A DNA stretch of 64,000 bases, from positions 29,694,551-29,758,550 of the forward strand of contig NC_133230.1 in NCBI RefSeq assembly GCF_040436345.1, written 5' to 3'. The stretch is from Pagrus major. Its lineage: Eukaryota; Chordata; Actinopteri; Spariformes; Sparidae. This document shows, piece after piece, positions 1 through 13,729 of the stretch; the stretch's first letter is position 1; every line of letters begins with the position of its first letter. Made by a program: the position numbers and the translations under genes. Below the pieces are notes generated by a model, which was not told the origin of the DNA, did not search any database, and worked only from the letters and a program-made list of their open reading frames with translations.

Positions 1-3000
1 TATCTCATCTAATCTTACCTCCAGAACTTGTAGTCTTCAGACCCAACCGACACTGACTCAAGTGACATCCCTTGAGGCAATTTATCAGAGGTTGCACAGC
101 CCCCTCAGGAGACACAAAAGTTTTTGTTTTTGTTTTTTGACATGTGCAACAGTATTCCCCAACCCCTGTAAGCAGAAATTAAAGTTCTCATTTAAGGCAT
201 TTAGTCTGATTGCATTCACACACAAATCAAAAGGATCACCAATGAAGTTGAAAAGGCAACAAAAACGGTGAAACTTGGAGTTGCATCTCTTCACTCACAC
301 TTCTTTGAGTTTCACTTTCATTCTTTATAAACTGCTGTATCTTTCCTTTTTTGCTTTTCTCCACATGTTGGTAATTATGTTGCTGTTTCACTGCATGTGT
401 CAGTCCTTTCAGTGCTGATGAAGCTGTGCATGTTGCGTGTGTTCATATGTGTCAGACGCTTCTGCTGCACAGAAACTAACTTCCACTGACCCGACTGCTC
501 AGTTTCATCTGACACACCCCTCTCTATCCCTCTGTTTTGGTCATACCTCACTTCCCAGCTGCCATCATCAGTATGTGTCACTTCAAGAACAATTGCCATC
601 CTCTAATTTTTCACTGTCGCCCACTGTCTGTGTTCATCTATCACTGTCTGCTGCCCTTCGTTTGTCTGCACATGCACTGCTATCCTTTTGGCTGTTCAAA
701 ATCTGTGTATTTGCTCCTTTGCCCACTGAAGCTCTCTCGGCCCTTTGTTCTCTGGCCAAGCAAAGGAAATTATTTATTTGTTAATGCTTCCATTCTTTCT
801 GCCTTTCTCAGCTTCTGCACACATCATCCTGCTCTAAATATAAAGAGAATTTATTGTGTGATGTCTATGTGCATGCGCATGGCGTTACATCAGAGGAAAG
901 GGGCTGGAGCGGTGCTCTGTGGCTGTATCAGCATTCAGCAGGCAGGTCTTTGTCAGCCCCATGCTGAATGTTTTGTACGAATAACCTGGGAGACACAAAG
1001 ACAATGAGGGACAAAGAAAAGGATAGAATGAGACTGACAGAGGTAGAGACAGATACAAAAGGAGGGTGACTTGAATGTGTTTATTTGGCCTCACAGTCAA
1101 CTATTACAACAATGGCTTTATTTTTTACATAAAAAGCAGGTGTTTATTTTGAGTACATTATGATGCAAGGAACACTTTAAAGAAGGAACTAGTGATGCAA
1201 GTGTGGTGTCATAGAGAGAGGGAGGGGATTGTTAACTGCAAAACGGATAGGAAGCTAAAACGATGACAGTGCTTACAGCAGGTTTAAGCTGTTCTCCTTT
1301 TCAACAAAGACAAACCCCGCACATAGCACATGTAAGTTTAACAGGAAACGGGACAGTTGACTGAGGTTCATCTGGGTATCAAGCACAGCGCGAAAATGGA
1401 TGGAACCATATGAATAGCTTGTATCACTACTAGTCGTACTACTGTGCGATTATTGCCATCTTTAGTTCAATGAACAAGAGGGTGTTAAAGAGTGTAGGTG
1501 TGTGAAAGTGACCTGTTACATCAGTGACTGGACTGAGGGGGCGTTTAGCTTTCGATTAGAGGCCAACGTTCAACTCACATTTTGAAGTGAGGATTAGTGC
1601 TTCGCCCGCTGCAGCTCCCCAGTGGGCTGGCATCCTTGAATACGCAAATGCTCCTCCCTCTCTACTATACACAAACACAGACAAAAGCATACGCTTGTTT
1701 ATGCACCTGGAAGCCACAGAAAGAAGGAGAAAAATGAGGGTGAAGAATGAAAGACAGAGGCGGTAATATCAAGAGACAAGTCATGTTCAATCAGTTTGAG
1801 GAAGCCATCCAAGACAAGTCGTCAAAGACGTGTTTCATTTTGGATTCGAACAGCGCGCCTCAGCTCAGCTGTCGGCTGATTTCACGCAGGCTCAAAATCC
1901 TGATGTTCAACTCAATGGCACAAATCTGATTAACTCTTCATGTCTGCCTAAACAAATACACAGGGAGTGATTAATAAATGAGACACAGTTTTATATATAT
2001 AAAAAGGCAGGAAAACAGACAAAGAGAGGAAGTGGAAAGTGAAACATGACACACGAGGAAATACTTTCAACATAAAACAGGAAATCACAAACCTAAAACC
2101 CCAAACCATGAGACAAAATAAAAGTTCCACTTTGATAAGACTACATTGGTTGTGCTGTTGTAGACAGACACCTCTGAGCATCGAGAAGGTGTTTCCAATT
2201 CAGAATTGTGAAGAACTATTTGCATACTCATACTGAGTTTGTCTTTCTAGGTTAAAAATAATCATAGACCTTATGTTCGTCCTGGACCAAGATATGACAA
2301 TATGAAGCTGTTAAGACACAATGCAAGCTGAAACTATTACTGACTTGACAAATGCAGAGTGTTGAAGGGTTTTCTCTGTGGATGTTGGTTGGATGTACTG
2401 CAGATTCCCATTTCTTCCAAAATACATTGTTCAGGCTATGCTTTCATAAATTTGCAGTTGTGGTTGTGGCCTGTGACTTAATACAAAATGTTTGCAAAAG
2501 TTTTGAAAAAATATACCCAAAGGCAAGACACACACAGAGGCAGGAAGGTTACGGATACAAAGCGGGCTAATTAATATAAAGCTGAAATCCTAGTCCAAAA
2601 TCCAAAGTGCAAGCAATAAAAAGGCAGCAAAGTCCAAAAACTAAAAAGAAATACAATGACTGAAGAGAAACCAGAAAGTCAAGGGGAAACAAATCAGGAA
2701 CACAGGGAACACATGGGAACAGATGCTGGAGACGCAGGACAACAACAGACAAATTAGCGAAGAGTGAGGTGAAGTCACAGGCTTAGTCAGGGTGAGCCCA
2801 CACAGGATCGTATTTTTCCATGGTTAGACAGCCGTGAAAAGATCAGTGTCACTAAGGCTTGTAAGTCAGGCTGGCTGTTCCTGTGTGACTGCAGCTGTAG
2901 ACAAATGCAAAAACATATGATCCAACAAGGCAGACAAACACAAGCATACACAACATCCCTCCACCCTTTGGCTCAGCTCTGCTAACCCGCAGTCCCTCGC

Positions 3001-3548
3001 CTTGGAGGAAATCACTTCTCACAGATGAGCACTGGTGCTTAGTGGTCCATTTAATTGAGCGAGGCACTGAGTGACAGGATGATGGGGAGGCGGCTGCATG
3101 AGTGAGGGTGGATATGTGGGGATCCTGCTCTGTGTAGTTGCCCTCAATTTACTGACCTGCCACAGCCACAAGGCAGAGGGAAATGGCAAACAGATAGTTA
3201 GAGGCTGCTCCTACAGCTTTTCTGTGTGGACTGAATATATATTTGCGCCGTGCGTGTGTCTAATGCAAATAATATATAATCAGTGTCTTTTATCCTTAAA
3301 ATCCATATGGTGGGTAATACACTGGGTAATAACTACCAGTGTAAATTGAGCATATGGCAACTATAATCCTGATGAATGATGTTAAATCCATGTGTTGCGT
3401 GTGGAGGCTTAACAATGCTACCGCTCAGTGTATCCATGTCTGAGATGGAAAAGAGGGTGAGATGACATGAAAAAGGCCGGCCAAGTGAAAAGGGTGGCCA
3501 ACAGAATGCAGCTGCAGCATCATCCTCGCAGGGCAAAAATGGCAAGAC

Positions 3549-3598
3549 ATACACACACACTCATACACACACACACACACACACATACACACACACAG
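3549..3598. repeat. Imperfect (CA)n microsatellite
   Basis: This is an alternating A/C tract broken by a few T substitutions. The open frames over it are repeat artefacts. Confidence 0.9.
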
Positions 3599-3871
3599 TT
3601 GAAGGCAGTGTTGCTTCGAGTTTGTTGGGCAGCGCATCATATCAGCAGGGAGACAAAGAGAGAGGTACTTTAAGAACACGGCAGCCGATGCTCTGCAAAT
3701 GAGCGTTGTGGTTAGTCAGTGATTGTGCTATTCGAGTCAGTGAGTCCACCCACACAAGCTCAGTGTGACTACTTACAGTGCAACACGAAGGGGGCATTTC
3801 TATTCTCTTGTTGCTATAATTTGTGCTGTGTGAGCCCCCAGTCCTCTCCTCTAATCCTCAGCTTCTAATGA

Positions 3872-3875
<4 letters not shown>

Positions 3876-3930
<55 letters not shown>
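3876..3930. repeat. (TG)n microsatellite
   Basis: This is an uninterrupted TG tract of about 27 units. Valine/cysteine frames across it are artefacts. Confidence 0.95.
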
Positions 3931-3931
<1 letters not shown>

Positions 3932-4179
3932 ACGTCAGTATCGGCAAGACTGGGAGGAGCTTTAAAAGGAAATTCCAGTTTGTCACATTTAAGGTCTTAT
4001 TTTCAATAATTCATTTCAGCCCTATCAGTGGTAATTATACTTTACTCAACAAGTTAATTGCAGGGAACATGGTGACAAATGCTGAAACAAAGTCAGGAGC
4101 ACAAGTGTTTGTCATCAAGCCAACAGGTTAGATTACCTAAACCGCTTGGGAGGTAAAACTTCTGAAAGCGTGAAAAACC

Positions 4180-4345
4180 GTGAAAAACAGTTGACAGAGC
4201 CGTAGTGACGTCATCCATTTGTTTCTGAAGAGCCTCAAAGTGGTTGGCTCTGGCCCTCTTGGCAGGCGAGTTTGGCTGCAGGTTTATTCGCCCCAAACAC
4301 CCAGAATACCTGACTGTACATTGGCTGTAAGCTAACCAGGATTTC
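4180..4345. repeat. Interspersed element, copy 1 of a pair
   Basis: This stretch reads like a shorter relative of 7,555-7,795. Both contain gtgacg followed by cacccat or catccat, then tctgaagagcc, and later cgccccaaacacccagaata or gccccaaacagccaaaata. No coding capacity is seen. It is probably a non-autonomous teleost repeat; the family is not assigned. Confidence 0.6.
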
Positions 4346-4449
4346 TTTTTGGTGATACCTGTAACTTGATGACCATAAAGTAATAATTATCAAAAGGATG
4401 GCTGAAACTTACTATGAAAGTACAACTTGTACTTGTGTGAAACCAGAAT

Positions 4450-4800
4450 TTCTAGTTAAAGGTGCACTATTTTGTGTCTTTTCACCAGCACTTATGGCCA
4501 CGGCGAGTCAAATTGAGCTGGGCCGATTTGCTATTCCATCACCAGTTTAACTGCGCCGAGTTGAACAAAGTCGCACCTGCCACGAAGCCACTTTGTTAGC
4601 GGATATTCTTCAATAGGCATAGGGTTAGATTCAAGACAAGCGTGTCATGAGTTAAAGACACACCTTCAAGCAGTAGCCCAATTGTGGTGCAAATGCAAAT
4701 CCCTGCTGCACCGGGCAGCCATGCCGAGTCAAACCGAGTAAATATTAAAGTTCTGAGTTTGAATTTATTCTCCAAAAAATATAGTACAACGTCAGTTACA
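4450..4800. repeat. Short interspersed element, arms in opposite orientations
   Basis: The left end begins aaaggtgcact. The segment at 4,731-4,790 is the reverse complement of the block at about 12,100-12,150 (shared ttcaaactcagaa core). The pairing suggests either a terminal-inverted-repeat element or two fragments inserted in opposite directions. Confidence 0.5.
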
Positions 4801-7554
4801 CCAGTAATTGTGACAGTCCCATCAGTGCCAGTGAGGATGTAGTGGCATCTCTTCTGTCACAAACCACTGAGACGTTTATCAAATGTGCACTTTCATCATG
4901 TCTTCAACTTTTTGACTATCTCACGGACACACTCACTCACAAACAACACCTCACTTTCCACACCACTCCGCCTACTTTATGAATATTCATCAAACAGCCG
5001 AAGGTGATGTCAGCCCTTTTTTTTTACCCCAGCAGCCGCAGTAGTTTTCCTGAGTGCTTTCTTGGAGCGCTGGAACTTCAATGACATTGCAGATCAAGAG
5101 TCGGAGTTGCAGAAACCAGATGCAGAAGCAGCTTAGGGGATTTCTCTCAATCAATCGCCTGTGTTTCATCTCAGATGATCTGTGCACTTTGAGCTTTTAG
5201 AAGTGGTGGATTTGGATTTGGAAGCGGCTTTGATTAACACTAGGGGGGAATTTGCAAATGCCGATTTTAGTTTGGATGTTTGATCATCTTGCAGCGCTGC
5301 ATGTAAGCAGAACATCGTAGCCCAGAAAGTGAGAGGTTTACTTATCGGGCTATGAATCAGAGAGATCGGTGCTTGCACGCCTACAGAGAGTTACCCAATC
5401 TGTTCTGCTTTTTGTTTTTTTCTCTGCTCCTCTGATGAGCATTTTGGAGCATCTATCACTGTCATTTCAGCAGACTACAAAGTCCTACTCCCAAAGAAGG
5501 GTAAAAAGAAATTAAAAATGAACATTGAATAAAATAAATAATTACGGTGCAGTTAAAATCAATAAAAAGTTCAGAGCATGTTTACCTTTCCAGACAGCAC
5601 ATTAAGGGTAATAGTTTACTATTTTTTCTTTCTGATACACAGCAGGCAGGTCATTTCCCTCACTTCCCAAAGTAAACATTAACTCTTCCCCAGTAACGTT
5701 AAGATTACAGTCTTGATGAATAGGTGCTGCAGCAAGAGTCAGAAAGCTTTATTCCAATGAGGCCTGCAACAGCCTCTCATAAAACAGCTATGCAATTGTG
5801 CTCTATGATGCAAAACGTGGCCAATTAAATTGACTTCCCTGCCAAGGAAAGAAATGCTCCCTCTCCACCGTAACTATTCCACCAAATCAAATCATTCAGC
5901 TCGGGCTAACCTGAGAGCAGGCGCCTGTGACACTCATTACAACACAAACAGCCTCAACTATAGTTTTATCGTCCACTCGTCGAGTTAGTTAAAGGCAGAA
6001 GTGCTGACTGTGGTGCTGAATCCAATGGTTGTCTCATTCATGGGTTGATTTATGGCGGCTGTAATTGTGTGGACGGCCTGAACAGCCCTGACCCATAGAC
6101 CTTCCCCAAATCTCACAGTCTCATATGGGCAAACTCTTAAAGACTGGGGTCAAAAAGCCAGTTAAAAAAGATTAAGAAACAAAAAGTGAAGACAGACAAG
6201 ACAGTGAATATGAATAGATGAAGCAGTGTTAATCGTCAAAGATGATGAAAATAAAGGAGGGGAGACTACATTGAACAAAGACTAAACCCAAACACTAGTT
6301 GGAGAGATTAGATGCTCTTGTGGTCAAGGGGGAGTCAGTCAAAGAGGATGTAGAGATGAGGAGACAGGAGATGGGGGGAGGGTGGAGACAGCAATGGCAG
6401 TGAGGAGAGTGGGATCAGTAGACTGTAATAATTACTGACCTCACTTCTTTTATCTGTCCTGGTCTCTTTGCCTAAGAGAGAAGTCACGTCTGCCTCCTGC
6501 CCTCAATGATTTGCAATCTCCTGGCCTTCACCCTCATTCAGTTGTTCACACAGCAGCTGCAGGAGAGCTAACACAAGCACACAGCTACACAGACAATATT
6601 CTTTCTTTATACTGGCATCGACTGTATGTCGACTGTATGTTGACAGGCAAAAGCTAAATGCAACATTACACTTTTTTTTTGTTATTTTTAAGCTCTTACT
6701 TGAAAAAGTTAAAATTTAAAAAGTGACATTTACTGCTCTAAAATGAGCATGCTAACATGCTAATGTTAGGCTATAAACAGACTGCATTGCAGTCACATGA
6801 TTAAACATCACCGCCACTACTAAGTGTCTTACTACACAATTACTATACATGTTTTCTATAAACTGATCACTATAAGTTAGAGTGAGTAGATGAGTCTCTG
6901 TGTTCGGCATGATGACATTTAATGTCTGTGACAACATCTGTAATCTCATTTAGCCACTTCTTAGCAACCGCCATTTTTCAGACACGTAAGCGCTTTATAA
7001 TAAAATTATGTAAACATGAGAAAACATGATGCAGTGTACTAATGGGTGCCCTTCAAATGAAAAAAAAAATAACATGAGGCAGTGCGATCTGAAATGCAGG
7101 GGTTATATAGTAGTAGTATACTGCAAGCTATGTGCCAAAAAATGGTTTTCAAGAAATGACATTGTTAGGACGTAATGAGTTTTATTTGTAGTTAGCACCT
7201 TCATTATGTCTGACAAATTGTTACAGACCTGGGATATGTGTTTACAACAGTATGTTGCACAAAATGCCGATTTCTACATAATGTGTCTTTAAATCTGAGT
7301 GACATAATGAAATTGAATTTCAACCAGTTTTGGTTTATATAAGACTTGAGATAGTTTTCACCATGAATGCTTCACAAATTTCACCGCGTGCAGCTGTTGC
7401 CCTTTTGTTTTTTGTTACCGCTACCCCACAGACAACCCGAGTCAGCCACTTTTTGTTGGATTGGACAATTGCAGTTCAGGGGGTGAAGTGCATGCTTGAG
7501 TGAACAATCACATATGCATGCACACACAACACTGACTGTATAAAATAGTGTACA

Positions 7555-7795
7555 GACCCACCGTGACGCCACCCATACTTTTCTGAAGAGCCAGAATGAA
7601 GCCTTAAGTGAGTGGTACCAGCCATCAGGATCTTGGCGGTACCTGACTCCGCCTAACTCCCAGCTAGTCAAAAATGGGCAAAGAGGTGGAGCTTGGGTGT
7701 AGCTGAAGCGAGACCTAATCAGTTGACCGCGGTTTATCTGCCCCAAACAGCCAAAATATCTTGAACATCAGCCGCAGGTTAGCGAGCAACAATTG
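7555..7795. repeat. Interspersed element, copy 2 of a pair
   Basis: It matches 4,180-4,345 through the tctgaagagcc and gccccaaac blocks and is longer. The segment at 8,480-8,620 looks like the other part of the same kind of repeat, separated by about 0.7 kb of unrelated sequence, so a larger element may have been interrupted. Confidence 0.6.
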
Positions 7796-8479
7796 GCACC
7801 GAGGGTTTGTGTTTATGTTTGGTCTGAGCAAAGATACTCTTTTCTTTCTGTTATCCTGCAGTCACACTTCTATTCCCCATCTCCTGTCTGTACATTTATG
7901 TAAAGTAACGTTACTATAAGGTATTTTTCCTCCATTCAGCAGTCAAACAAGAGAGTTATAGTACATTACAGTGGATTTCAGCACCTCTGTGGCTCCTTGT
8001 TGAAGGCGAGAGTGAAGATAAATCCAGTTTTTAACCCCAAAAGTTTACAGAACAAACTCTGTACTCCCTTGATGTTTTCCTCCAGAAGCTCCAGCTGTCT
8101 CCTCCAGAGCTCGCCAGTTCAAGCAGCTGTCTGCCGGTTATGCTAGCAGAGTCAATTATTAATCCAAAACACAGACCTCTGGCCATCCACTTTGGTCTTT
8201 TAGTCCAATTAACCGCACAGAAAGACATATTATTTGTCCGACATCTGAATTAAAATGTCTAAATGGCATCAACACCACAAATACAGCCCAGAGATCAAGT
8301 TCAGTGACTGCAATAAGCTATATTAATAAGCAATAAGTATCTTTCACTCAAAGCGGCCATGCCCCTAATTATGCTGAACGTAAAGCCTTAATATAATTCA
8401 AATGTTTAGAGTTATATAAAAATGTACCCATCCATACAGTTTTCATTAAGGGATACGTTAGGTATAGAAACAAAAAACA

Positions 8480-8620
8480 TTTTTTGTACCAGGCTGTAAA
8501 CTTAACTTAACATGGGTTCTTATCGGGATTGACTCGCTTTAGGAGCCAGCCTCAAGTAGCCATCCGAGGAACTGCATTTTTTGGTACTTCCGCATTGGCT
8601 TCAATTCGAAGAGCATGAGT
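8480..8620. repeat. Interspersed repeat fragment
   Basis: It contains gggattgactcgctttagga, then cagcctcaagtagccatccg, then cttccgcattggcttcaatt. I recognise this block as a common teleost repeat. No frame of interest is present. Confidence 0.6.
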
Positions 8621-11600
8621 TTGGCGCTTGACTCACAACCAGTGAATGGAGGCAAATAGCTTAATAATTTGCCATCAAAATAACTGGACAAATTAGAAAA
8701 TAAGAAAATGCTGTTATGCCCCTAATTTGCCTCAGGAGAGAGTACATTGACAAAGAAAGGCATTTACTTTTTGCCCATCAGAGGTGCCGGTGCTCTCTTA
8801 TACTGTTAAAATTAATTAAACGTAATTTTCGGTCCGTTGAAAAGCTTCATCTTCCATGTTCTGCCATAAGAAGCTTTGAGTCAGTGAGCTGCTGCCAGTT
8901 CAGATTTACCCTATTTTCAGATGGGAGTTTGTCTTCACATAAAGCAACAAATGAAGTCTGAATCTGCAGCGCTGTAATGGGATTATGAGCAGGAACTCAA
9001 TCATCCAACGTGTCAACAGTGGGTGCCAATCAAATTTTTCAAGCTAAGACTGAAGAGAGGGAGAGAAAGTAAATACGTTTTTTTAACCTTTTCCATGTGT
9101 GAACTATAATTCTTCTCTTCCTCTTGAGGGTTTAATCACACCTTCGCCTGCCGTCACAGCACAATTTTTGGTTGTGTGTCCTCTCCCTGGGCTGGAGTCC
9201 CAATCCTATCAAGCTGAAACAGGAACAAAGAACGCGGTCCCTCGCTTCCTATACCCTCCATCCCTGCTTCCACCACACACCAAATCCCCTCTTGGTCCTG
9301 GTCCTCACCTCTGAGCGACCTGCCAGAGCTCATAATCCAAACTCATATGGAAAGGCAGAGAAGTCATAGTAAGATCCAGTGTCACAGCAGGAAATTTTGG
9401 TGCGTGTTAAATATTCATGTCATGGTCTCGTTGCTGTTACATTCTGTGTTTAAGAAAAAAAATGCTGCATCAGGTTGTCGATTTTTGCAACTGTTCTGGT
9501 GTCTTGAGTTTTTATAATCCTCTGTGGCGGTAGAGCTTTGTCCGATGGAGTTTATACTTGGTGACTAAAAGTGATAATGGCTGAGCTTCATGCCTCAGCA
9601 ATTTCAAATTAAATGCATAACGAAATGTCTGAATTGTCTCAAAAAAACATGGACTAATGCCCCCTGCCTGCAAGATACATGGGATTTTATTTTCCATATT
9701 AAGTAAAAGTGAACATATGCACTATTATATAAATTCATGATTGAGATTTGTTGTTGACATTTGAACAACCACCTCATAATGTCGTCATGGTGCCAGCAGA
9801 CTATTAGGAAGATAAGATATTGTTATTCCCAATCATCTCCAGCTCCTCTTGGGGTATACTGATGCCATTCCCAGGCTGGATGGGAACACAAGATATACAA
9901 TTTTAGATCCAATCTACAATTTATTTCTGACATTGACATTATGGAGATTATTGCGTCTGCTCTTTGGATGATTAGCCTCGGTTGTTGCTTATTTATCTTA
10001 ATCTGTTTAGCCCTGTCGGCTGTAAACTGTGGCATATAATGATTCCAAACAAGCTGGAAATTTTAAAATGCTTTACTTCCTGTGCTGCAGACTGGACTTT
10101 GAGCAACATGGTGGGAGTTGTTACATATCTTGAGTATTTTATAGGCTGCAGATTTTAGTCATTTTTGCCATGAAATGTTTGAATTTGACTCACAGGCCAA
10201 TAGATATTGAAGATTAGGTACTTCTCCACCTGTTCTTGGTAGTGTGAAAAAAAGATTTGATCAGATTTGACTGGTCATTCCATACTTGCAGTTTTATTTG
10301 TCCAGGTGACCTTTAAAAGTGAAGTTCTGGCTCTCCCCCATTCATGGTCTTGTTAGCCCGAAATAACTGCCCAAGGCCGTTACTAAGATGGCTGCCGAGT
10401 GACACGACTAGGACTTTGCTTCGAAAAGCTTAGACTAATATTCCACTTGATGCCCACCATCCCATCCCCATTTCCCCTGGCAAAAAAATGATAACAGGGA
10501 CCATACAAGTCTTTTTCCCTTGTCAAACAAACAAACACAAAAAAACCTCACCACCACACACTCCCCGAGATAAACACCGTCTCCCTGCACTGTATTGAAG
10601 CTCACAAAATGACAGATGAACTAGAACATCCATAAAGACATCAGATTTATTGCTGATATTCTGCTTGATCTGAGTTTAATGTCGAAGACTGTAAAGTATC
10701 AGTGAGGCCAATTTCCAGAAGCAAATTACTCACTTGGGCTGAGTCCTTTATGTGTTTGCTGAGTGTTGAATGTAAAGACGATTATCATTCTGTTGGCCCA
10801 GGAATGTGAGAGATCGCTGACAGTTCTACGCTATTGAAACTGTTGACAAGTCAGTGGGCTGTCTTCATGCTGCCTGGGCGTTGATATTTCAGAATAAAGA
10901 CAAATTCTAAGCTACGTGTGCTTCTATTCTTTATATCCATTTTTGAATTGGAAACACTGCCTTAATGCTCACAGGCGCTTGATTTAAAACAGCATTAGGT
11001 AAATGCAAAGGTAAACATCTCATCATCATCAGGCCCCCAACCTGTTATGTGAGCAAAAACTCCCCACACAGTTAGAAGAGCACAAGCAGTGCTGCACCAA
11101 CACCAGCATGAAGTCACTTTAGAGTTTGGGAGTCACCAGCTGACACATATTCACCCAAAAGAGTCTTCACGAGTTGGCATTAGTTTATAACAAGGCTGGT
11201 GACGGCATATATTTTTGTTACTGTCAACAAATCCCATGAATAATATGTTAATAATAAATCAATAAATTGGTGCTACTGCACTGTATCGCTCTCGTGGCCA
11301 AATGCATTCCTATGAGCTGTTCACTGTCAGTGTCCTCAGCCATTTTTCCATTTCTTCAGTGAAGCAGAAGCGTACGTGAAGTGGGCACTCGAGCTTGACC
11401 GTGCATTGAGGGTGTGAATGTCTTTTGAAATCAATTTGGGATCACCAATTTTTCCTGCCCAGCCAAGATTTTTCTTTTTTTCCTAGTGTTTCCAGTCAGT
11501 TGGATGGACATGCATGAATACAGGGTAAAGGCCTGTATACACTTCACATACATTGTAAACAGAACTGAAAATACAGCTCTGCATTCTACCCATGAGTAGA

Positions 11601-12087
11601 AACTATACACAAGTGAAAAAGCCACTGCATCTCTTAAAGTCTTATTGATCTTACAAAAAATAAAAAAAATGAAGGGGAGAAAAATGAATAGATAATTCAG
11701 ATAATTATAAATTAATGCTTGGGGGGAAAAACAGCTTATAACCTTTCAAAAGAGCCCAAAACAATGCCTGCACTGATAGGGAGCAGCGCCAGAATGGGCA
11801 ACAGAATCAAAGCCAGTGGGCTACAGAACTGGGCTCAGCAGCCTCTACGTCATGACAGAGGCAAAGAAATCAAAGAGAACGTTGACGGAGGAAGCTAAAA
11901 AGAGAAAAAGAGGAGAGTGATCACCATAACTTTGAATAAAATTAAGGGTTTCTCTTGGTTTGCACATGGTTGGAAACATTTAAGGTCATTCACAACTCAA
12001 CAAAATATATAGCCAATCAAAGATCTTATCGTGCTTATATCCAGAAATGTTACATATTACATCTTTAAAGCGATCATTGCCATTTCT

Positions 12088-12262
12088 TAAAGGGGCACAA
12101 TGTAGTTTTGGGGATGAAATTCAAACTCAGAATTTTAATATTTACAGTATTAATGAGGTAATAAAACCGACTGTGAATAAGTGAATAAACAAGCTGTTCT
12201 CAGATGTAAATAAGATTTCCGTTAATGGAAAAATGTTACATATTACGTCTTTAAGGCCGTAG
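12088..12262. repeat. Short interspersed element
   Basis: It starts aaaggggcacaatgtagttt and ends near acgtcttta. A similar end, with atctttaaa, occurs just upstream at about 12,048-12,070. Related starts lie at 18,514 and, inverted, at 4,731-4,790. It is probably a small non-autonomous element. Confidence 0.6.
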
Positions 12263-12540
12263 ATTGCCATATTTTAAGTAAGATGAAGTTTAGCTAATTC
12301 ATGCAGGACACAGAGACCATATGCCCCCAGCTGTAGTTGCATTTATTGTCTTGCTTAGAGCTCACTCTTGTATACCCTGAGGGTCCTCTGCATTGCACTC
12401 CCTTTTTTGCCTTAGCATGCTGCTGGGTCAATTCAGGGAGCATCTTAAGAGTGGAGCCATCAGCGCCAAGCATTACTGTATAACTGTACCAATAAATGGT
12501 TAATCCTCTGAGGATCCTGGATATAGCTGTATGCAATAGT

Positions 12541-12660
12541 TGGCAATACTTTAATATTCTTTAAATGCAGGACTTTTCTTTTTTTTTTACCTGTAAAGAG
12601 GTATTTTTACATTATTACTACATGAACTCAAGTAAAGGATGTGAATACTTCCTCCACCTC
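12541..12660. repeat. Interspersed repeat fragment of the 'aagtaaagg...gaatacttc' type
   Basis: It ends with caagtaaaggatgtgaatac followed by ttcctccacc. Related fragments of the same acttaag/aagtact-rich family lie near 16,490-16,610, 27,000-27,170 (opposite strand), 32,605-32,700 and 37,440-37,480. I recognise this from many fish genomes as an interspersed repeat. No coding sequence is seen. Confidence 0.6.
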
Positions 12661-12879
12661 ATGCTGCTCAGGGATGGTGGTGATAGAGGCGTTTGGTAAT
12701 GTCTGCACAAACTCTCCTCTCTCTCACTTGCACAGACACACGGAGGAGAGAACAGTATCGTACAGGAGAGTGAAGAATGCACAAAAAGCAGCACAATAAC
12801 CCCTCCACCACCACCAACAACAACAACACCAACAACAGTGTTCCTCTGCAGCACTTCAGAGGCAGCAGGCTGTGAATCG

Positions 12880-13029
12880 AGGTGCACGGCAGGGTGAGGA
12901 AAACACTTCGTGGGGACACAGCTAGGGGACAGTGCCGGGTCTCCTGAACTTCTGCTCCCCGCTACGCACGCGGACGCACACATCCCGGAAAGCTTCACAG
13001 TCCACAGCGCGTTGCGGGGACATCACCAG
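12880..13029 (+). other. Possible alternative non-coding first exon of fndc5
   Basis: A GC-richer stretch with several CpGs ends in gacatcaccag followed by gtactg, a usable splice donor at 13,030. It is in the right place for an upstream 5'UTR exon of fndc5. There is no supporting transcript, and the donor is not strong (gtactg rather than gtaagt). It may be chance. Confidence 0.25.
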
Positions 13030-13678
13030 GTACTGTAACCAGACTTTTTTTCCACTTTTGCAGCCGCTTCATCGTGCCTCTGAAACAATGTGAAGAGGAG
13101 GGGTCAACTCAGAGTTGGAGTCAAGAGGCACCTGTTTGTTTTGGAAGTTGGAAAAAGCAGTTCAAAACTGAGACTTTATCTCTGAGCAGGCGACTGTTTG
13201 CGTGGGCCAGTGTATGCATATTTAATCGAGGAGTGGGCAGCAATAATCCAGAGTACTGGCTCACCAAGTGGGCAAGTAAAGCAGGGGGATGAGAGAGAGA
13301 GAGGAGCCGTGCTCGGGTTTTTTGCGACAAGTTTCAGCTGCTGAAACAACTTTGCATACTGAATCATTTCAGCTGGTGTTGTTTGATTGTGTGTGTCGTG
13401 TGAAATGTGGGATTGAGATAGTAGAAGACAGGGGAAATCTGGTGCTTCAAATAAAGTATGGGCCTTAACTGTTCAACAATAGAGACCAGTGGGAGCAGGC
13501 CTGTGGGGACAGAAAAAATCATTTTATAATCCTTTTATTCGATTTTTATTGACTTCATATCTGACGGGTTATCTCGCCAGGTTGTCTTGAATGTCTTGCC
13601 GCCTTCCTCCCTCACTGTAAATCCTTCAGGACTCAGTCAATCCAGGCGCTCATATACAAAGCCAGCACGTTTCACTCT

Positions 13679-13702
13679 GCAGCAGCAGCAGCAGCAGCAG
13701 CG
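13679..13702. repeat. (CAG)n trinucleotide tract in the 5' region of fndc5
   Basis: About seven CAG units are followed by cgcgg. The tract lies in the presumed 5'UTR or promoter. Poly-Gln, poly-Ala and poly-Leu frames over it are repeat artefacts. Confidence 0.85.
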
Positions 13703-13729
13703 CGGTGCTGAGGCTGAGCACCACCTCCA

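Larger units (their letters stand above)
1..12650. other. Gene-free upstream region
   Basis: I find no exon chain, RNA gene or long conserved frame here on either strand. All open frames are under about 125 codons and read as low-complexity or random peptide. The stretch holds CA/TG microsatellites near 3.55-3.6 and 3.9 kb and diverged short interspersed elements, listed separately. In mammals HPCA lies head to head with FNDC5, so regulatory sequence for fndc5 or a neighbouring gene could be here, but I cannot point to a specific element. Confidence 0.6.
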
